Shown here: one piece after another, positions 25,219 through 34,235 of the stretch
How positions within the stretch are numbered: position 1 is the stretch's first letter
How the letters are laid out: the number at the start of each line of letters is the position of its first letter
Notes under the pieces: generated by a model
What the model saw: only the letters and a program-made list of their open reading frames with translations
Told to the model about the DNA's origin: nothing
Databases searched by the model: none
Translations under genes and position numbers: made by a program
NCBI GenBank assembly: GCA_049601975.1
Contig: JBMYRC010000004.1
Location: 1 to 64,000 of the forward strand
Direction: 5' to 3'
Source of the DNA: UBA6544 sp049601975
Lineage (GTDB): Bacteria > Pseudomonadota > Alphaproteobacteria > UBA8366
Length of the DNA: 64,000 nt

Positions 25219-26846
25219 CGGCAGCGACATTTCGTACAGAAGCAGGTATTGGGCGGCGAGGCGGTGGTCGTCCTGTATCGCATACCATGTCGCATCATCG
25301 CCGTGCATGTTCTTGTTGTGGCGTTTGATAATGTCCGTGTAGCTGCATACATGGCGCACTTCGGGCTGTTTGCGGAGCCAAACGGTAAAGGTGTCGAGTT
25401 TTACCAGATAGTCCTAATTGCTGATGCCGCCGGGCTCGCTGGCTTCGACCGAATACTCGATGGAATAGAGGCCGGCCAGATGTTCAATGGCAAACTCAGC
25501 GTCGCCTCGGAACTGGATCTGACGATCGAAATACTTCACCCATTGATCATCGAGATAGATGGTCAGGATAACCGCGATCAAGGCCACGGCGACAATTCCG
25601 AAGCCAACTAAGATCGAGCGGTAGCGGCGAATAACGAACTCCGATAACCGGTCCATGAAGCGAAGACTCCATCCACCGGCGACGTCGCAATCTTTCGTCT
25701 GCAACGGCAGGAGGCTCATAACCGCGGGCAGAAACGCGAGAGAAATTGCCCAAGCGATAGCGATGCCGACGGCCGTAATATTTCCAAGATCGTGATAGGG
25801 CCGTGCGTCTGAGAAGTTCAGGGCGAGGAAACCGACAATGGTCGTCAGGCTGGTGATCGTGACGGCCAATCCGTTAATGCGCACACTTTCCTTGATCACG
25901 GCGATCTTCTCCATCCGTCGCGCATCAGACCGAGTTGAGTTACCAGGATATGGATACTGTCGGCGGTGGCGAGCGTGAGCACGATTGTCGGCACGATAAT
26001 CGATATTGGCGTCAGTTTAACGCCGATATATCCGGCAAACCCCATTGCAGCGGCGGTCGAAAATCCGATGACCAGCAATGTACCGATCGTGCCAGAAACA
26101 CTGCGCAATAGCGCTACCATGAAGATCAGCAACACCGCGTACATCAGCGGAATCAGCGTCATGGCGTCAGTTTGGCCGCTCTACGCGAAGGCGTTGTTCA
26201 GCATCGATACGCCGCTGAGCGCGATGACGAGGTCGGGAAATTCTCGTTGGATTTCGTCATGGACCGCGCGGACGTAGGCGACCGCTTCGGGAACTTCAGT
26301 TAAGCTCTTTTCCGGATATTGCAGGACGATGTTGATGCCTGTCGTGCGTCCATTTCTGGCGATGAGGTTGCCGCGCAATAGCGGTTCAGCAAGTGCGATG
26401 GCCTTGCGTTGGTCCAGTTCTATTTGTGGCATATCCTTGCCGTCGCGCACCAGGTCCTCAACCGTGAGGTCATCCCCCGCCGCCCAGCTGTGTTGAAAGT
26501 TGGTTAGGAAATCGACCTAGATCGCATAGGGCGTTTTCCGTGCCCCAGCCGTAATGCGTTCCACTGCGTCCGCTTGCTCCTGTGTGAACAAGCCGCTGTT
26601 CTTTGTTTGGACGACAACTAGTATGTTGTCATTCTTGGTGTAGATCGCTTGGAACCGCTCAAAATTGATCAGTTCGGGATTATCGGCACTGAAGAAAATG
26701 CGATAATTATTGGCGAACTCCAAATGCCGGGCTCCGGAAGCAGTGCCCATGACGGCCGCGACGGTCAGGATGATAACGAACCAACGGTACCGAATAATGA
26801 AATTCGCGAAGGTGACGGCCCAACGATCGGAAAGTGAATTGGCCAT
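25219..26846 (-). pseudogene. RND/MMPL-type exporter, broken and 3'-deleted
   Basis: First gene of the operon behind the TetR gene. It starts MANSLSDRWAVTFANFII with the first membrane segment, and later parts read VQTKNSGLFTQEQADAVERI, LTPISIIVPTIVLTLATADSIH, LAVTITSLTTIVGFLALNFSD (a membrane segment typical of RND proteins) and LAAQYLLLYEMSLP. Breaks: TAG at 26517-26519, TAG at 26181-26183, a frameshift near 25905 (MRDG to MEKIAV), TAG at 25414-25416, then loss of the C-terminal part (about 240 residues by family length) at the junction with the next gene. Every segment between breaks still aligns in order with the family, so decay looks recent. Confidence 0.85.
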
Positions 26847-26870
26847 TTATATTGTCCCAAATGAGTATTA

Positions 26871-26886
26871 CAGAACATGCGTTCTG
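26871..26886. promoter_or_regulatory. TetR operator-like palindrome, copy A
   Basis: CAGAACATGCGTTCTG, 25 bases upstream of the RND start codon at 26846. Perfect six-base arms around a four-base centre; it matches copies B and C in the pattern CAGAAY-N4-RTTCTG. Confidence 0.78.
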
Positions 26887-26923
26887 GAACATAGAAAAAG
26901 GCGCCGGATTAATCGCAACATAA

Positions 26924-26939
26924 CAGAATAGTTATTCTG
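26924..26939. promoter_or_regulatory. TetR operator-like palindrome, copy B
   Basis: CAGAATAGTTATTCTG, between the stop of the TetR gene (26948) and the RND start. Perfect six-base arms; starts 53 bases from the start of copy A, about five helical turns. Confidence 0.78.
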
Positions 26940-26947
26940 GTAAAATT

Positions 26948-27547
26948 TCAACTAGCCTTCTTCGCTTTTATCAGCGTAGCTAAAGCCGCGTCGACGGCAG
27001 GCCAAAGAGCTCCCGAATTCGTGCCGGCCCTGACCATCAACGCTAGACCCCGCGTCAATCCAACCATCATGAGACCGCTGGCATTCGAATCTACTTCACT
27101 CGGAATGTCGCCGTTGGATTGTCCGTTCCGGATGGCGCGAGCGAATAACGCTTGGTGATCCGTGTCAATCCGCTGCATCTCGGCGGAGACGTCTTTGTCA
27201 TGAGGGGCGACTTCCACGGACACATTTACAAATAAGCAACCGGCGCAGAATTGTTCGTCCTTGGCGTGCACGCCAATCGTCCGCCAGTAGTCAATGATCT
27301 CCGAAAGCCCGGCGTCGGGTCGCTGCAGGCCAGACATCAGCAACTGGCCCATGGTTTGTTCGTAATGGCGGATTGCCGCGACCAAAAGTTCTTTCTTATT
27401 ACCGAATGTCCCATAGAGGCCGTACCGGCTGACGCCAGTTTCCGATACGATGTCTTCCATCGAAGTATCGGCATAGCCGTTGCGCCAGAAAATTTGCGTG
27501 GCTTCGGCGAGGACGGTTTGAGGATCGAATTCTCTTAAACGCGGCAT
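26948..27547 (-). CDS. TetR/AcrR-family transcriptional repressor
   Basis: Intact 199-residue regulator. The N-terminal helix-turn-helix spans about residues 9-52: VLAEATQIFWRNGYADTSM, then IVSETGVSRYGLYGTFGNKKELL with the recognition helix. The C-terminal ligand domain has CAGCLFVNVSVEVAPHD, seen in TetR proteins of the AcrR C-terminal subgroup with a CxxC-like pair. It sits upstream of, and is codirectional with, the dead RND operon. The palindrome CAGAAY-N4-RTTCTG occurs just upstream of its own ATG and twice before the RND gene, so it most likely repressed itself and the operon. The inducer is unknown. Confidence 0.9.
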   Translation of the reverse strand: MPRLREFDPQTVLAEATQIFWRNGYADTSMEDIVSETGVSRYGLYGTFGNKKELLVAAIRHYEQTMGQLLMSGLQRPDAGLSEIIDYWRTIGVHAKDEQFCAGCLFVNVSVEVAPHDKDVSAEMQRIDTDHQALFARAIRNGQSNGDIPSEVDSNASGLMMVGLTRGLALMVRAGTNSGALWPAVDAALATLIKAKKAS

Positions 27548-27552
27548 TGTTT

Positions 27553-27568
27553 CAGAATACCCGTTCTG
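27553..27568. promoter_or_regulatory. TetR operator-like palindrome, copy C
   Basis: CAGAATACCCGTTCTG begins 6 bases upstream of the tetR start codon, covering its ribosome-binding region. The arms have five perfect pairs plus a T-G outer-centre mismatch; the spacing equals copies A and B. Suggests autoregulation. Confidence 0.75.
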
Positions 27569-27622
27569 TAAATCAGTGCAACCATGACTTAGATATTGGG
27601 TCGCGAGGTGAGATTTAAACCG

Positions 27623-29452
27623 TCAAATTATTCTCCGGTCCCGCAGGTATTCAATAATCTCGCTCGCTGCTGCATCTACGGAGACGTCAGCTGTCTCCAG
27701 ACGGATATCGGGTTGCAGCGGCGGCTCGTAGGGCGAATCGATGCCGGTAAAATTAGGGATCTCGCCCGCCCGCGCTTTCTGGTATAGGCCTTTGGGATCG
27801 CGTTCCTCGCAAAGTTCCAGCGGCGTATCGACGAAAATCTCAACGAACTCGCCGTCTTCCAATTGCTCGCGCGCCATTTCCCGCTCGCTCCGGAACGGTG
27901 AAATGAAAGATACCAAAACGATCAGGCCCGCTTCGACGAACAGCTTCGAAACCTCGGAAATACGCCGGATGTTCTCGACCCGGTCGGCGTCGGTGAAGCC
28001 GAGGTCTCTGTTCAATCCGTGTCGGACGTTGTCGCCGTCGAGTATTTGCGTGTGGTGGCCAAGGGCATGGAGTTCGGATTCGAGCCGGTTGGCGACAGTA
28101 GATTTGCCCGAGCCCGACAGGCCGGTAAACCACAATACGCAGGGACGTTGGTTTTTGATGCGAGATCGCGCGGCCTTATCGATATCTAAGGCTTGATGAA
28201 CGATATTGGTGGCGCGGCGCAATCCAAAGGCGATGGTGCCCGCAGCGACAGTATGTTTGGTGTAGCGGTCGATCAGAATAAATGCGCCTGTCTCCCGGTT
28301 TTCCTCATAAGGGTCGAATGCTACGACCGTATCCAAGGTCAAATTACAGACGCCGATGTCATTTAACGCCAATGTTTTGGCCGCGACATGATCCATGGTG
28401 TCGACATTAACGACATAACGAAGGTTGGAGACGGTAGCGATCGTGGAGCGGGTTCCGATCTTAATTTCATAGGCGCGGCCGGGGAGCATCGGCTCCGTGT
28501 CCATCCAAAGCAGCGTTACCCGTAATTGGTCACTGACCTGGGCCGGTTGCGCGGCGTCCCCGATAATATCTCCGCGTCCGGTATCAATCTCATCGGTCAG
28601 CGTGATCGTCACCGCATTGCCGGCTTCTGCCGCATCCAAGTCGCCATTTGTGCCGAGAATGCGGGCAATACGGCTATGTTTCAGCGATGGCGAGACGGTT
28701 ATTTCGTCGCCTGTATGGATTTCGCCAGACGCGATCGTGCCGCTATAGCCCCGGAACTCTCCATCAGCGCGATTGATGCGTTGTACGGGCAGTCGGAAAG
28801 AGGCGCTGTCACGGTCTCCCGCTGTATGGATGGTTTCCAATTGCGTCAATAATGATGGGCCTTGATACCATGGCATCTCGCCGCTGTTGTGCAGCAGATT
28901 GTCGCCTTGTAAGGCGGAGATTGGAATGCAGGAGATATCAGCGAACCCAAGAGTTTCGACCGCTTGCCGGTAATCTTCCGTAATCTTCCGAAAAGCCTCT
29001 TCCGCGTAATCGACTAAATCCATCTTGTTCACTGCCAAGATGACGTGACGAATACCGAATAGCGCAGCGATATGACTGTGCCGGAGCGTTTGGGTCAGTA
29101 CGCCCTTGCGGACATCAACTAGAATCACGGCCAAATCTGATGTCGAGGCGCCGGTCGCCATGTTCCGCGTATATTGTTCGTGACCGGGTGTATCTGCGAC
29201 GATGAAGCGCCGCCTGTCTGTCGTAAAATGCCGATAGGCGATGTCGATGGTAATGCCTTGTTCGCGCTCCGCCTGTAATCCATCGAGGAGCAGTGAATAA
29301 TCGGGTGTATTGCCGGCGCCAGAATCTTTTTCCAGCGCGGTTATCTGATCGTCGAGAATGAGTTTCGTGTCATGCAGTAGCCGTCCGATGAGCGTGCTCT
29401 TACCGTCATCGACGCTGCCACAGGTCAAAAATCGGAGAATTCCCGACGGCAT
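27623..29452 (-). CDS. cysNC: Bifunctional sulfate adenylyltransferase large subunit / APS kinase
   Basis: Fusion of 609 residues in sulfate activation. N-terminal GTPase: P-loop GSVDDGKSTLIGRLL (residues ~12-26), DTPGHEQYTRNM, NKMD; then elongation-factor-like beta domains. From about residue 430 comes APS kinase: P-loop FTGLSGSGKSTVANRLE, LDGDNVRHGLNRDLGF, SFISPFRSERE, DTPLELCEERDPKGLYQKAR. With CysD it forms APS from ATP and sulfate, driven by GTP, and then phosphorylates it to PAPS. Its ATG overlaps the cysD stop by one base (TAATG), so the two are translationally coupled. Confidence 0.96.
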   Translation of the reverse strand: MPSGILRFLTCGSVDDGKSTLIGRLLHDTKLILDDQITALEKDSGAGNTPDYSLLLDGLQAEREQGITIDIAYRHFTTDRRRFIVADTPGHEQYTRNMATGASTSDLAVILVDVRKGVLTQTLRHSHIAALFGIRHVILAVNKMDLVDYAEEAFRKITEDYRQAVETLGFADISCIPISALQGDNLLHNSGEMPWYQGPSLLTQLETIHTAGDRDSASFRLPVQRINRADGEFRGYSGTIASGEIHTGDEITVSPSLKHSRIARILGTNGDLDAAEAGNAVTITLTDEIDTGRGDIIGDAAQPAQVSDQLRVTLLWMDTEPMLPGRAYEIKIGTRSTIATVSNLRYVVNVDTMDHVAAKTLALNDIGVCNLTLDTVVAFDPYEENRETGAFILIDRYTKHTVAAGTIAFGLRRATNIVHQALDIDKAARSRIKNQRPCVLWFTGLSGSGKSTVANRLESELHALGHHTQILDGDNVRHGLNRDLGFTDADRVENIRRISEVSKLFVEAGLIVLVSFISPFRSEREMAREQLEDGEFVEIFVDTPLELCEERDPKGLYQKARAGEIPNFTGIDSPYEPPLQPDIRLETADVSVDAAASEIIEYLRDRRII

Positions 29453-30369
29453 TAAAAATAGCCTTCCTGCTTCCTACGCTCCATCGATCCCGAACCGTCG
29501 TAATCGATAGTCCGGCCCTGGCGCTCCGAAATCCTAGATGTGGAGAGCTCGGCGAGAATTTCGTCGACGTTACGCGCCTCCGATAAGATGGCGCCGGTCA
29601 GCGGGTAACACCCCAAGGTGCGGAATCTCACTCGACGTAACGCCGGTGTTTCGCCCGGTAAAAGCGGGAGGCGCTCGTCGTCGCGCATGATGAGCATTCC
29701 GTCGCGCTCGACCACCGGCCGCTCTTTGGCGAAGTAGAGCGGGACCACGGGAATGTCCTCGGCGGCGATGTATTCCCAGACATCGCGTTCGGTCCAATTC
29801 GACAAGGGAAAGGCGCGCAGGCTCTCGCCTGGATTCACACGACAGTTGAAGAGACGCCACAACTCAGGACGTTGATTGCGTGGGTCCCATCGATGCGCGG
29901 CACTACGGAACGAAAGCACCCGTTCTTTCGCCCGCGATTTTTCCTCATCTCGGCGGGCGCCTCCGAATGCCGCATCGAATTTATACCGGTCGAGCGCTTG
30001 CTTGAGGGCTTCGGTCTTCATGATATCGGTGTGGACGGAGGAGCCGTGATCAAAGGGATTAATCCCACGCGCGAGACCATCCGGATTGATATGGACGATC
30101 AGCTCGATGCCCAATTCCCGAACCCGCTGATCGCGAAAGGAGATCATCTCTTTGAACTTCCAGGTCGTATCGACATGCAGGAGCGGGAACGGGAGCTTTG
30201 CCGGATAGAATGCTTTCATTGCGAGGTGCAGCATCACTGCCGAATCTTTGCCGATCGAAAACAACATGACCGGTTTTTCAGCTTCGGCCACGACTTCGCG
30301 AAAGATATGAATGCTTTCCGCTTCCAGTTCTTTCAAGTGAGGCGCCAGGATTTTGGAGCGACCAGTCAT
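29452..30369 (-). CDS. cysD: Sulfate adenylyltransferase small subunit
   Basis: PP-loop ATP pyrophosphatase subunit that makes APS, 305 residues. Seen: LFSIGKDSAVMLHLAMKAF (the SxGKDS PP-loop), LPFPLLHVDTTWKFKEMI, FGGARRDEEKSRAKERV, RPELWRLFNCRVNPGES and ETPALRRVRFRTLGCYPLTG, all conserved in CysD. It forms a complex with CysNC encoded immediately downstream. No reductase genes (cysH, cysI) are nearby, so reduction genes must lie elsewhere or the PAPS is used for sulfation, which the window cannot decide. Confidence 0.96.
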   Translation of the reverse strand: MTGRSKILAPHLKELEAESIHIFREVVAEAEKPVMLFSIGKDSAVMLHLAMKAFYPAKLPFPLLHVDTTWKFKEMISFRDQRVRELGIELIVHINPDGLARGINPFDHGSSVHTDIMKTEALKQALDRYKFDAAFGGARRDEEKSRAKERVLSFRSAAHRWDPRNQRPELWRLFNCRVNPGESLRAFPLSNWTERDVWEYIAAEDIPVVPLYFAKERPVVERDGMLIMRDDERLPLLPGETPALRRVRFRTLGCYPLTGAILSEARNVDEILAELSTSRISERQGRTIDYDGSGSMERRKQEGYF

Positions 30370-30435
30370 TGTGCCCGGTTGAGATCGTCAGTCCAGCATT
30401 AGGTATGACATGTGAAAGTGTTTTAGCAAGTTCCG

Positions 30436-31227
30436 TCAGACGGTTGCGGTAACGACGAACTGCGGATTGACGGCAAAATAGGTCCCGTCTTCCAAGGCGG
30501 CGGTGGCGATATCCAAAACCCGCTGGATCGCTGCTTCGTCGAGAGTTCCAGCCTCGCGTGCGTAGCCCGCGATGTTTTGTGCGAAATTCAACATGCGTCC
30601 CTTGATGTCCGGTGCGGCCAGAATCTGCACCTGCACATCGGCGAAGCCCGCGGAACGGGCCAGGCCGTATAGCTTGCGGCCGATATTCGGTGTCCGGAAC
30701 GCATGCGCTGCAGCGTCTACCAATGCACGCCATTCCGCTGGTGGCACTGGGGCGATGGCGACCATCGAGAAGTCACTGTCGATCGCGTGGGCCTTACCGC
30801 CGTTCTTCAAGATGCGTTGAAATTCACGGAAAGTTTCCGCCGGATCATCTACGTATACCATGACATTCTTGGCGATGATTCGATCCAGGACCGTATCCGA
30901 AAGGGGCAATCCGGCGCCCGTCAGATGGTGCAGCGTCAAGCGGTCGGAGAGGCCTGCCGCTACGGCCTTTACGCGCGTGCGTTCGATAAAGTCGGCGCTG
31001 ACGTCGAAGGAGTGGACGTGACCCTCCGGACCGACACGCTCCAGTAGTTGCAGTGTCAGAAAGCCAGGGCCGCAACCGAGGTCGCCCACGGTTTGTCCTG
31101 GCATGATATCCGCTGGTTCCAGTAGTCGTTCGAAGGCTGGACTCCACTGGAACATTTGCTCGTAGCGGTCCAACCGTTCGTCTGCGATTTCGACCCAATG
31201 GTCCTTGTAATAGGAATCGAGGCTCAT
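30436..31227 (-). CDS. SAM-dependent methyltransferase (class I)
   Basis: A 263-residue class I methyltransferase. Motif I is VGDLGCGPGFLTLQLLERVG (residues ~48-67), followed by HSFDVSADFIERTRVKA with the ribose-binding acidic residue, then LDRIIAKNVMVYVDDP (motif post I/II) and GGKAHAIDSDFSMVA. The pattern is that of small-molecule methyltransferases of the UbiE/COQ5-like fold; the substrate is unknown. It is 66 bases upstream of cysD on the same strand. Confidence 0.85.
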   Translation of the reverse strand: MSLDSYYKDHWVEIADERLDRYEQMFQWSPAFERLLEPADIMPGQTVGDLGCGPGFLTLQLLERVGPEGHVHSFDVSADFIERTRVKAVAAGLSDRLTLHHLTGAGLPLSDTVLDRIIAKNVMVYVDDPAETFREFQRILKNGGKAHAIDSDFSMVAIAPVPPAEWRALVDAAAHAFRTPNIGRKLYGLARSAGFADVQVQILAAPDIKGRMLNFAQNIAGYAREAGTLDEAAIQRVLDIATAALEDGTYFAVNPQFVVTATV

Positions 31228-31299
31228 GTTGGTGTTCCATCTGGTGCAGTAAGCAATCTATCGGATTCTGGAGGGTGGGCCAATGTCTCGCCATTTGGG

Positions 31300-31898
31300 G
31301 CTTTGTTCGCTCGGGAATATAGAGATACTTTTCTCGCATCGCCCTGGTCTCGAGCTCCGCGCTGGTACCCCTGACAGCACCCTTCTTTGCCTATCTTTTT
31401 CTGGGCGATGCGCTGTCTATCTCTCCGCCACGCTGGGATGGAAGCTGTTCGGATTGTTGGCAAGTTCGGCAATTGTGGGGCTCGGCTTGCGACGGCTCAT
31501 CGGGATCACGCGTATCGAGCGATACCGCCTGGAGATCGACGGTGGTAATATCGTTGGGTTTTTCATATTTGCCGCTGCCTTGATGGGGGATGTGGCGTCG
31601 GGTTTGCTCGCAGACCCTTTGCTTTGGTTCGGCTTGTTGGCAGCCGGGTGTCTCGCCTTCGTGATTTTTTTTCGGCTTATCCGTTTTGGTGTTTTGGCGT
31701 ACTGGCCGCGAGGCGGCGCTCGCCGTCGGTTTTATGACGGCGCAGCGGAGTGTTGGGCTCATGTTGGCCGCGGCAGGCGGATCGCTTGCTGACGTCACCT
31801 GGCTTTACTTCGCGCTCAGTCAGTTGCCCGTGTATCTATCTCCGCATCTATTGGTGCCCTTGATCGAACGCCTTCGAGGGCCGCGCGCGAAAAGTTGA
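31300..31898 (+). pseudogene. Bile acid:sodium symporter-like transporter remnant
   Basis: C-terminal part of a membrane transporter in three frames. First piece: SSALVPLTAPFFAYLFLGDA (frame with a TAG at 31320 upstream); second after a shift near 31430: GWKLFGLLASSAIVGLGLRR and DGGNIVGFFIFAAALMGD; third after a shift near 31680: FWRTGREAALAVGFMTAQRS and WLYFALSQLPVYLSPHLL. GFMTAQRSVGLMLA followed by LSPHLLVPL resembles the C-terminal helices of BASS-family proteins. The N-terminal half is absent. Family assignment from memory; moderately sure. Confidence 0.55.
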
Positions 31899-31993
31899 AG
31901 GGAGGGCCGGTTGCGCTGAGACACGTAGTCAGAGTAGATAAGGCAACTCTCATTTATGCGTGACATTAACGTCCGCTTGAAAGAATCCGAAAG

Positions 31994-32488
31994 ATGCTTC
32001 TCCGCCTTGCCCTCCTACTCCTGTTGATTGCAGCGATTGCCGCCGTTCATGTTATGCCGACACCTGCCAAGGCGGCAGATGATGGGTTGATTGTGAAGCA
32101 AAGTGATTTCGGCGTCACCAAAACCTTGGGTCGCCTCGGCATCGCGATGGAGCGGAAAGGCATTAAGGTTTTCGCGCGTGTGAACGATGCCAAGGGCGCG
32201 GCGAGTGTCGGTATGGATTTAGCCCCGAACGCCGTGTTGATCTTAGGATCGCCAAAAATCGGCACGCCGTTGATGACATCCAATCCGGCCATCGGCCTTG
32301 ACCTGCCGTTGAAAGCGGTCGCGTGGAAAGCAGCGGACGGCACGGTGAGACTTGTCTACACCGATCCGGCGGTTCTGGCGAAACGCTATGTTATTGAGGA
32401 TCGCGCCAAGGTCTTCAAAAAAATCGCCGGCGCGCTCAACAAATCCACCGATATGGCGACCAAGCGCGGCGGTCTACCGAAGCAGTAA
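31994..32488 (+). CDS. DUF302 domain protein, secreted
   Basis: 164 residues with a clear signal peptide (MLLRLALLLLLIAAIAAV..., cleavage likely after PAKA at residue ~27), so it acts in the periplasm. The rest is one DUF302 domain: IVKQSDFGVTKTLGRLGIAM, FARVNDAKGAASVGMDL, NAVLILGSPKIGTPLM, PLKAVAWKAADGTVRLVY. The fold is known, the function is not. It sits alone between a dead transporter and a convergent hydrolase. Confidence 0.87.
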   Translation: MLLRLALLLLLIAAIAAVHVMPTPAKAADDGLIVKQSDFGVTKTLGRLGIAMERKGIKVFARVNDAKGAASVGMDLAPNAVLILGSPKIGTPLMTSNPAIGLDLPLKAVAWKAADGTVRLVYTDPAVLAKRYVIEDRAKVFKKIAGALNKSTDMATKRGGLPKQ

Positions 32489-32499
32489 TTCGCGACCGC

Positions 32500-33258
32500 C
32501 TAGGCGGCCTTGGCGAAGAAAGCGCCGTACGCCTTATTGACGATCTCTGGCTTGTCGACGTTCACACCGTGTCCCGCATCTGGAACCACCACGTGTTCAG
32601 CGCCAGGAATGCGGTTCGCCATATAATCGGAGCCTTGCAGGTAATATGAATCGCCGGCACCGATGATAACCAGGGTCGGGACGTCGATATGTGGCAAGCT
32701 GTCGATGACCTTGGCGTCGACTTGCGCCAAAATCCCGCGCGCCGCCATGGCCAGTTCCTGGCCTGAGCGCTGTACACTGACAGGAACTTCGGCGGCTCCG
32801 CCGAGCGCCTTGTAACCTTCCTCTATGATCGTTTTCGCGCGTCCATCGACCCGCTCGTTCCATTTTGCGCGTGAGTCGTCACTGCGGTATCCCGGGCCGC
32901 AGCCTTGCAGCACCAAGGCGGAGACCCGGTCGGGGTGCATCACGTTGAGGCGCAGCGACATGAAGCCGCCAAGGGAATGTCCAACAATGATGGCTTTATC
33001 GATTTCTAAATGATCGAGGATTGCGACCATATCGGCGACGGTAATGTCCTGGCCGTAGGCGGATTGATCGTTCGGGCATTCCGTCCGTCCGTGGCCGCGC
33101 ATGTCCCAACGGATCAGTCGGAAGCGATCTTTGAAGGCCTCCACTTGGCTGTCCCACATGCCGGTAGAGGCGACGAAGCCGTGGGTCATCAATATCGCGG
33201 GGCCTTTTCCCTCGTCTTCGTAATAGAGTTTCGCGTCTCCGCGATTTAGATGGGGCAT
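32500..33258 (-). CDS. Alpha/beta hydrolase
   Basis: A 252-residue hydrolase. Oxyanion region THGFVASTGMWDSQ, nucleophile elbow VGHSLGGFMSLRL (Ser near residue 96), acid in IIGAGDSYYLQGS, His in VPDAGHGVNVDKPE. ATG at 33258 with AAGGAT upstream; the longer frame lacks support. It follows the E1 beta gene by 17 bases on the same strand. Acetoin dehydrogenase clusters carry an E2 with a fused hydrolase domain, but no lipoyl domain is present here, so this is a separate enzyme of unknown substrate. Confidence 0.85.
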   Translation of the reverse strand: MPHLNRGDAKLYYEDEGKGPAILMTHGFVASTGMWDSQVEAFKDRFRLIRWDMRGHGRTECPNDQSAYGQDITVADMVAILDHLEIDKAIIVGHSLGGFMSLRLNVMHPDRVSALVLQGCGPGYRSDDSRAKWNERVDGRAKTIIEEGYKALGGAAEVPVSVQRSGQELAMAARGILAQVDAKVIDSLPHIDVPTLVIIGAGDSYYLQGSDYMANRIPGAEHVVVPDAGHGVNVDKPEIVNKAYGAFFAKAA

Positions 33259-33275
33259 CGTGGGTATCCTTACGT

Positions 33276-34235
33276 TTATCCGGCACTCATGACGGTGCGA
33301 ATGCCGTCGGCAATCCGTTTCCGGTTGGGGAAGACGTGATCTTCCAATACGGGGCTGTAGGGAATAGGTGCGTTGAGCGCGCAAACCCGGCGGACCGGAA
33401 CTTTCAGTGCCCGGAACGTTTCGGCGTCTTCGGTCGCGAGCGCAATGATCTCGGCGGAGGCACCTGCCGTCGGGCCGGCTTCGTCGGCGACAAGCAGGCG
33501 TCCGGTCTTTTGCACTGATTTGAGAATCGTTCCGGCATCCAATGGGGCCAGCGTCCGAGGGTCAATCACTTCGACCGAGACACCTTCCTTATCCATGATT
33601 TCAGCGGCCGCCAGCGCTTCATGCACCATCCAGGCGATGGCCACGACGGTGATATCTGCCCCTTCGCGCTTTACATCTGCGACCCCGATGGGAACCGTGT
33701 AGTCGTCATCTGGGACTTTGCCCTTAAAGCCGAGCAGCCGGTTTGCTTCGAAAGATATGACCGGATTGTCGTCCCGAATAGCCGATTTTAGCAGCCCTTT
33801 CATATCGTAGGGCGTCGACGGCAAGATGATCTTCATGCCGGCTAGATTCATGAACATGGAGTAGGGGCTCTGTGAATGCTGGGCCGCCAGTTTCGTGCCG
33901 CCGCCGACCGCGGCGCGGAACGTGACCGGGAACTTCTGTTGCCCGCCGAACATGTAGTGAATTTTTGCGGCCTGATTGACGATCTGATCCATGGCGACGA
34001 AAGCGAAGGTAACTTGCCGCCAATTGACGATGGGCCGATATCCGGAGCCCGCCGCGCCGATCGACATGCCGGTAAAAGCGCTTTCTGCGATCGGCGTAGC
34101 GCGGATGCGTGTCGGGCCAAATTCCTCAAGCAGGGCGGGGTCTGCATCCGTCGACATTTCGAACGTCTTAGGATCTCGGCGCATTTCTTCAGCGAGCGCT
34201 TCGGCACCGGCTTGCGCGTATTTGATTTCCCTCAT
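33276..34235 (-). CDS. 2-oxoacid dehydrogenase E1 component, beta subunit
   Basis: Transketolase-like subunit of 319 residues which pairs with the alpha subunit upstream (overlap of 4 bases). Seen: RIRATPIAESAFTGMSIGAA with the Glu that activates thiamine diphosphate, NQAAKIHYMFGGQQKFPVTF, GGGTKLAAQHSQSPYSMFMN, GLLKSAIRDDNPVISFE, EVIDPRTLAPLDAGTI. The segment that is usually GEDVGxxGGVF is replaced by FEMSTDADPALLEEFGP, as in divergent E1 proteins linked to acetoin or other 2-oxo compounds. No E2 or E3 gene is adjacent. Confidence 0.88.
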   Translation of the reverse strand: MREIKYAQAGAEALAEEMRRDPKTFEMSTDADPALLEEFGPTRIRATPIAESAFTGMSIGAAGSGYRPIVNWRQVTFAFVAMDQIVNQAAKIHYMFGGQQKFPVTFRAAVGGGTKLAAQHSQSPYSMFMNLAGMKIILPSTPYDMKGLLKSAIRDDNPVISFEANRLLGFKGKVPDDDYTVPIGVADVKREGADITVVAIAWMVHEALAAAEIMDKEGVSVEVIDPRTLAPLDAGTILKSVQKTGRLLVADEAGPTAGASAEIIALATEDAETFRALKVPVRRVCALNAPIPYSPVLEDHVFPNRKRIADGIRTVMSAG

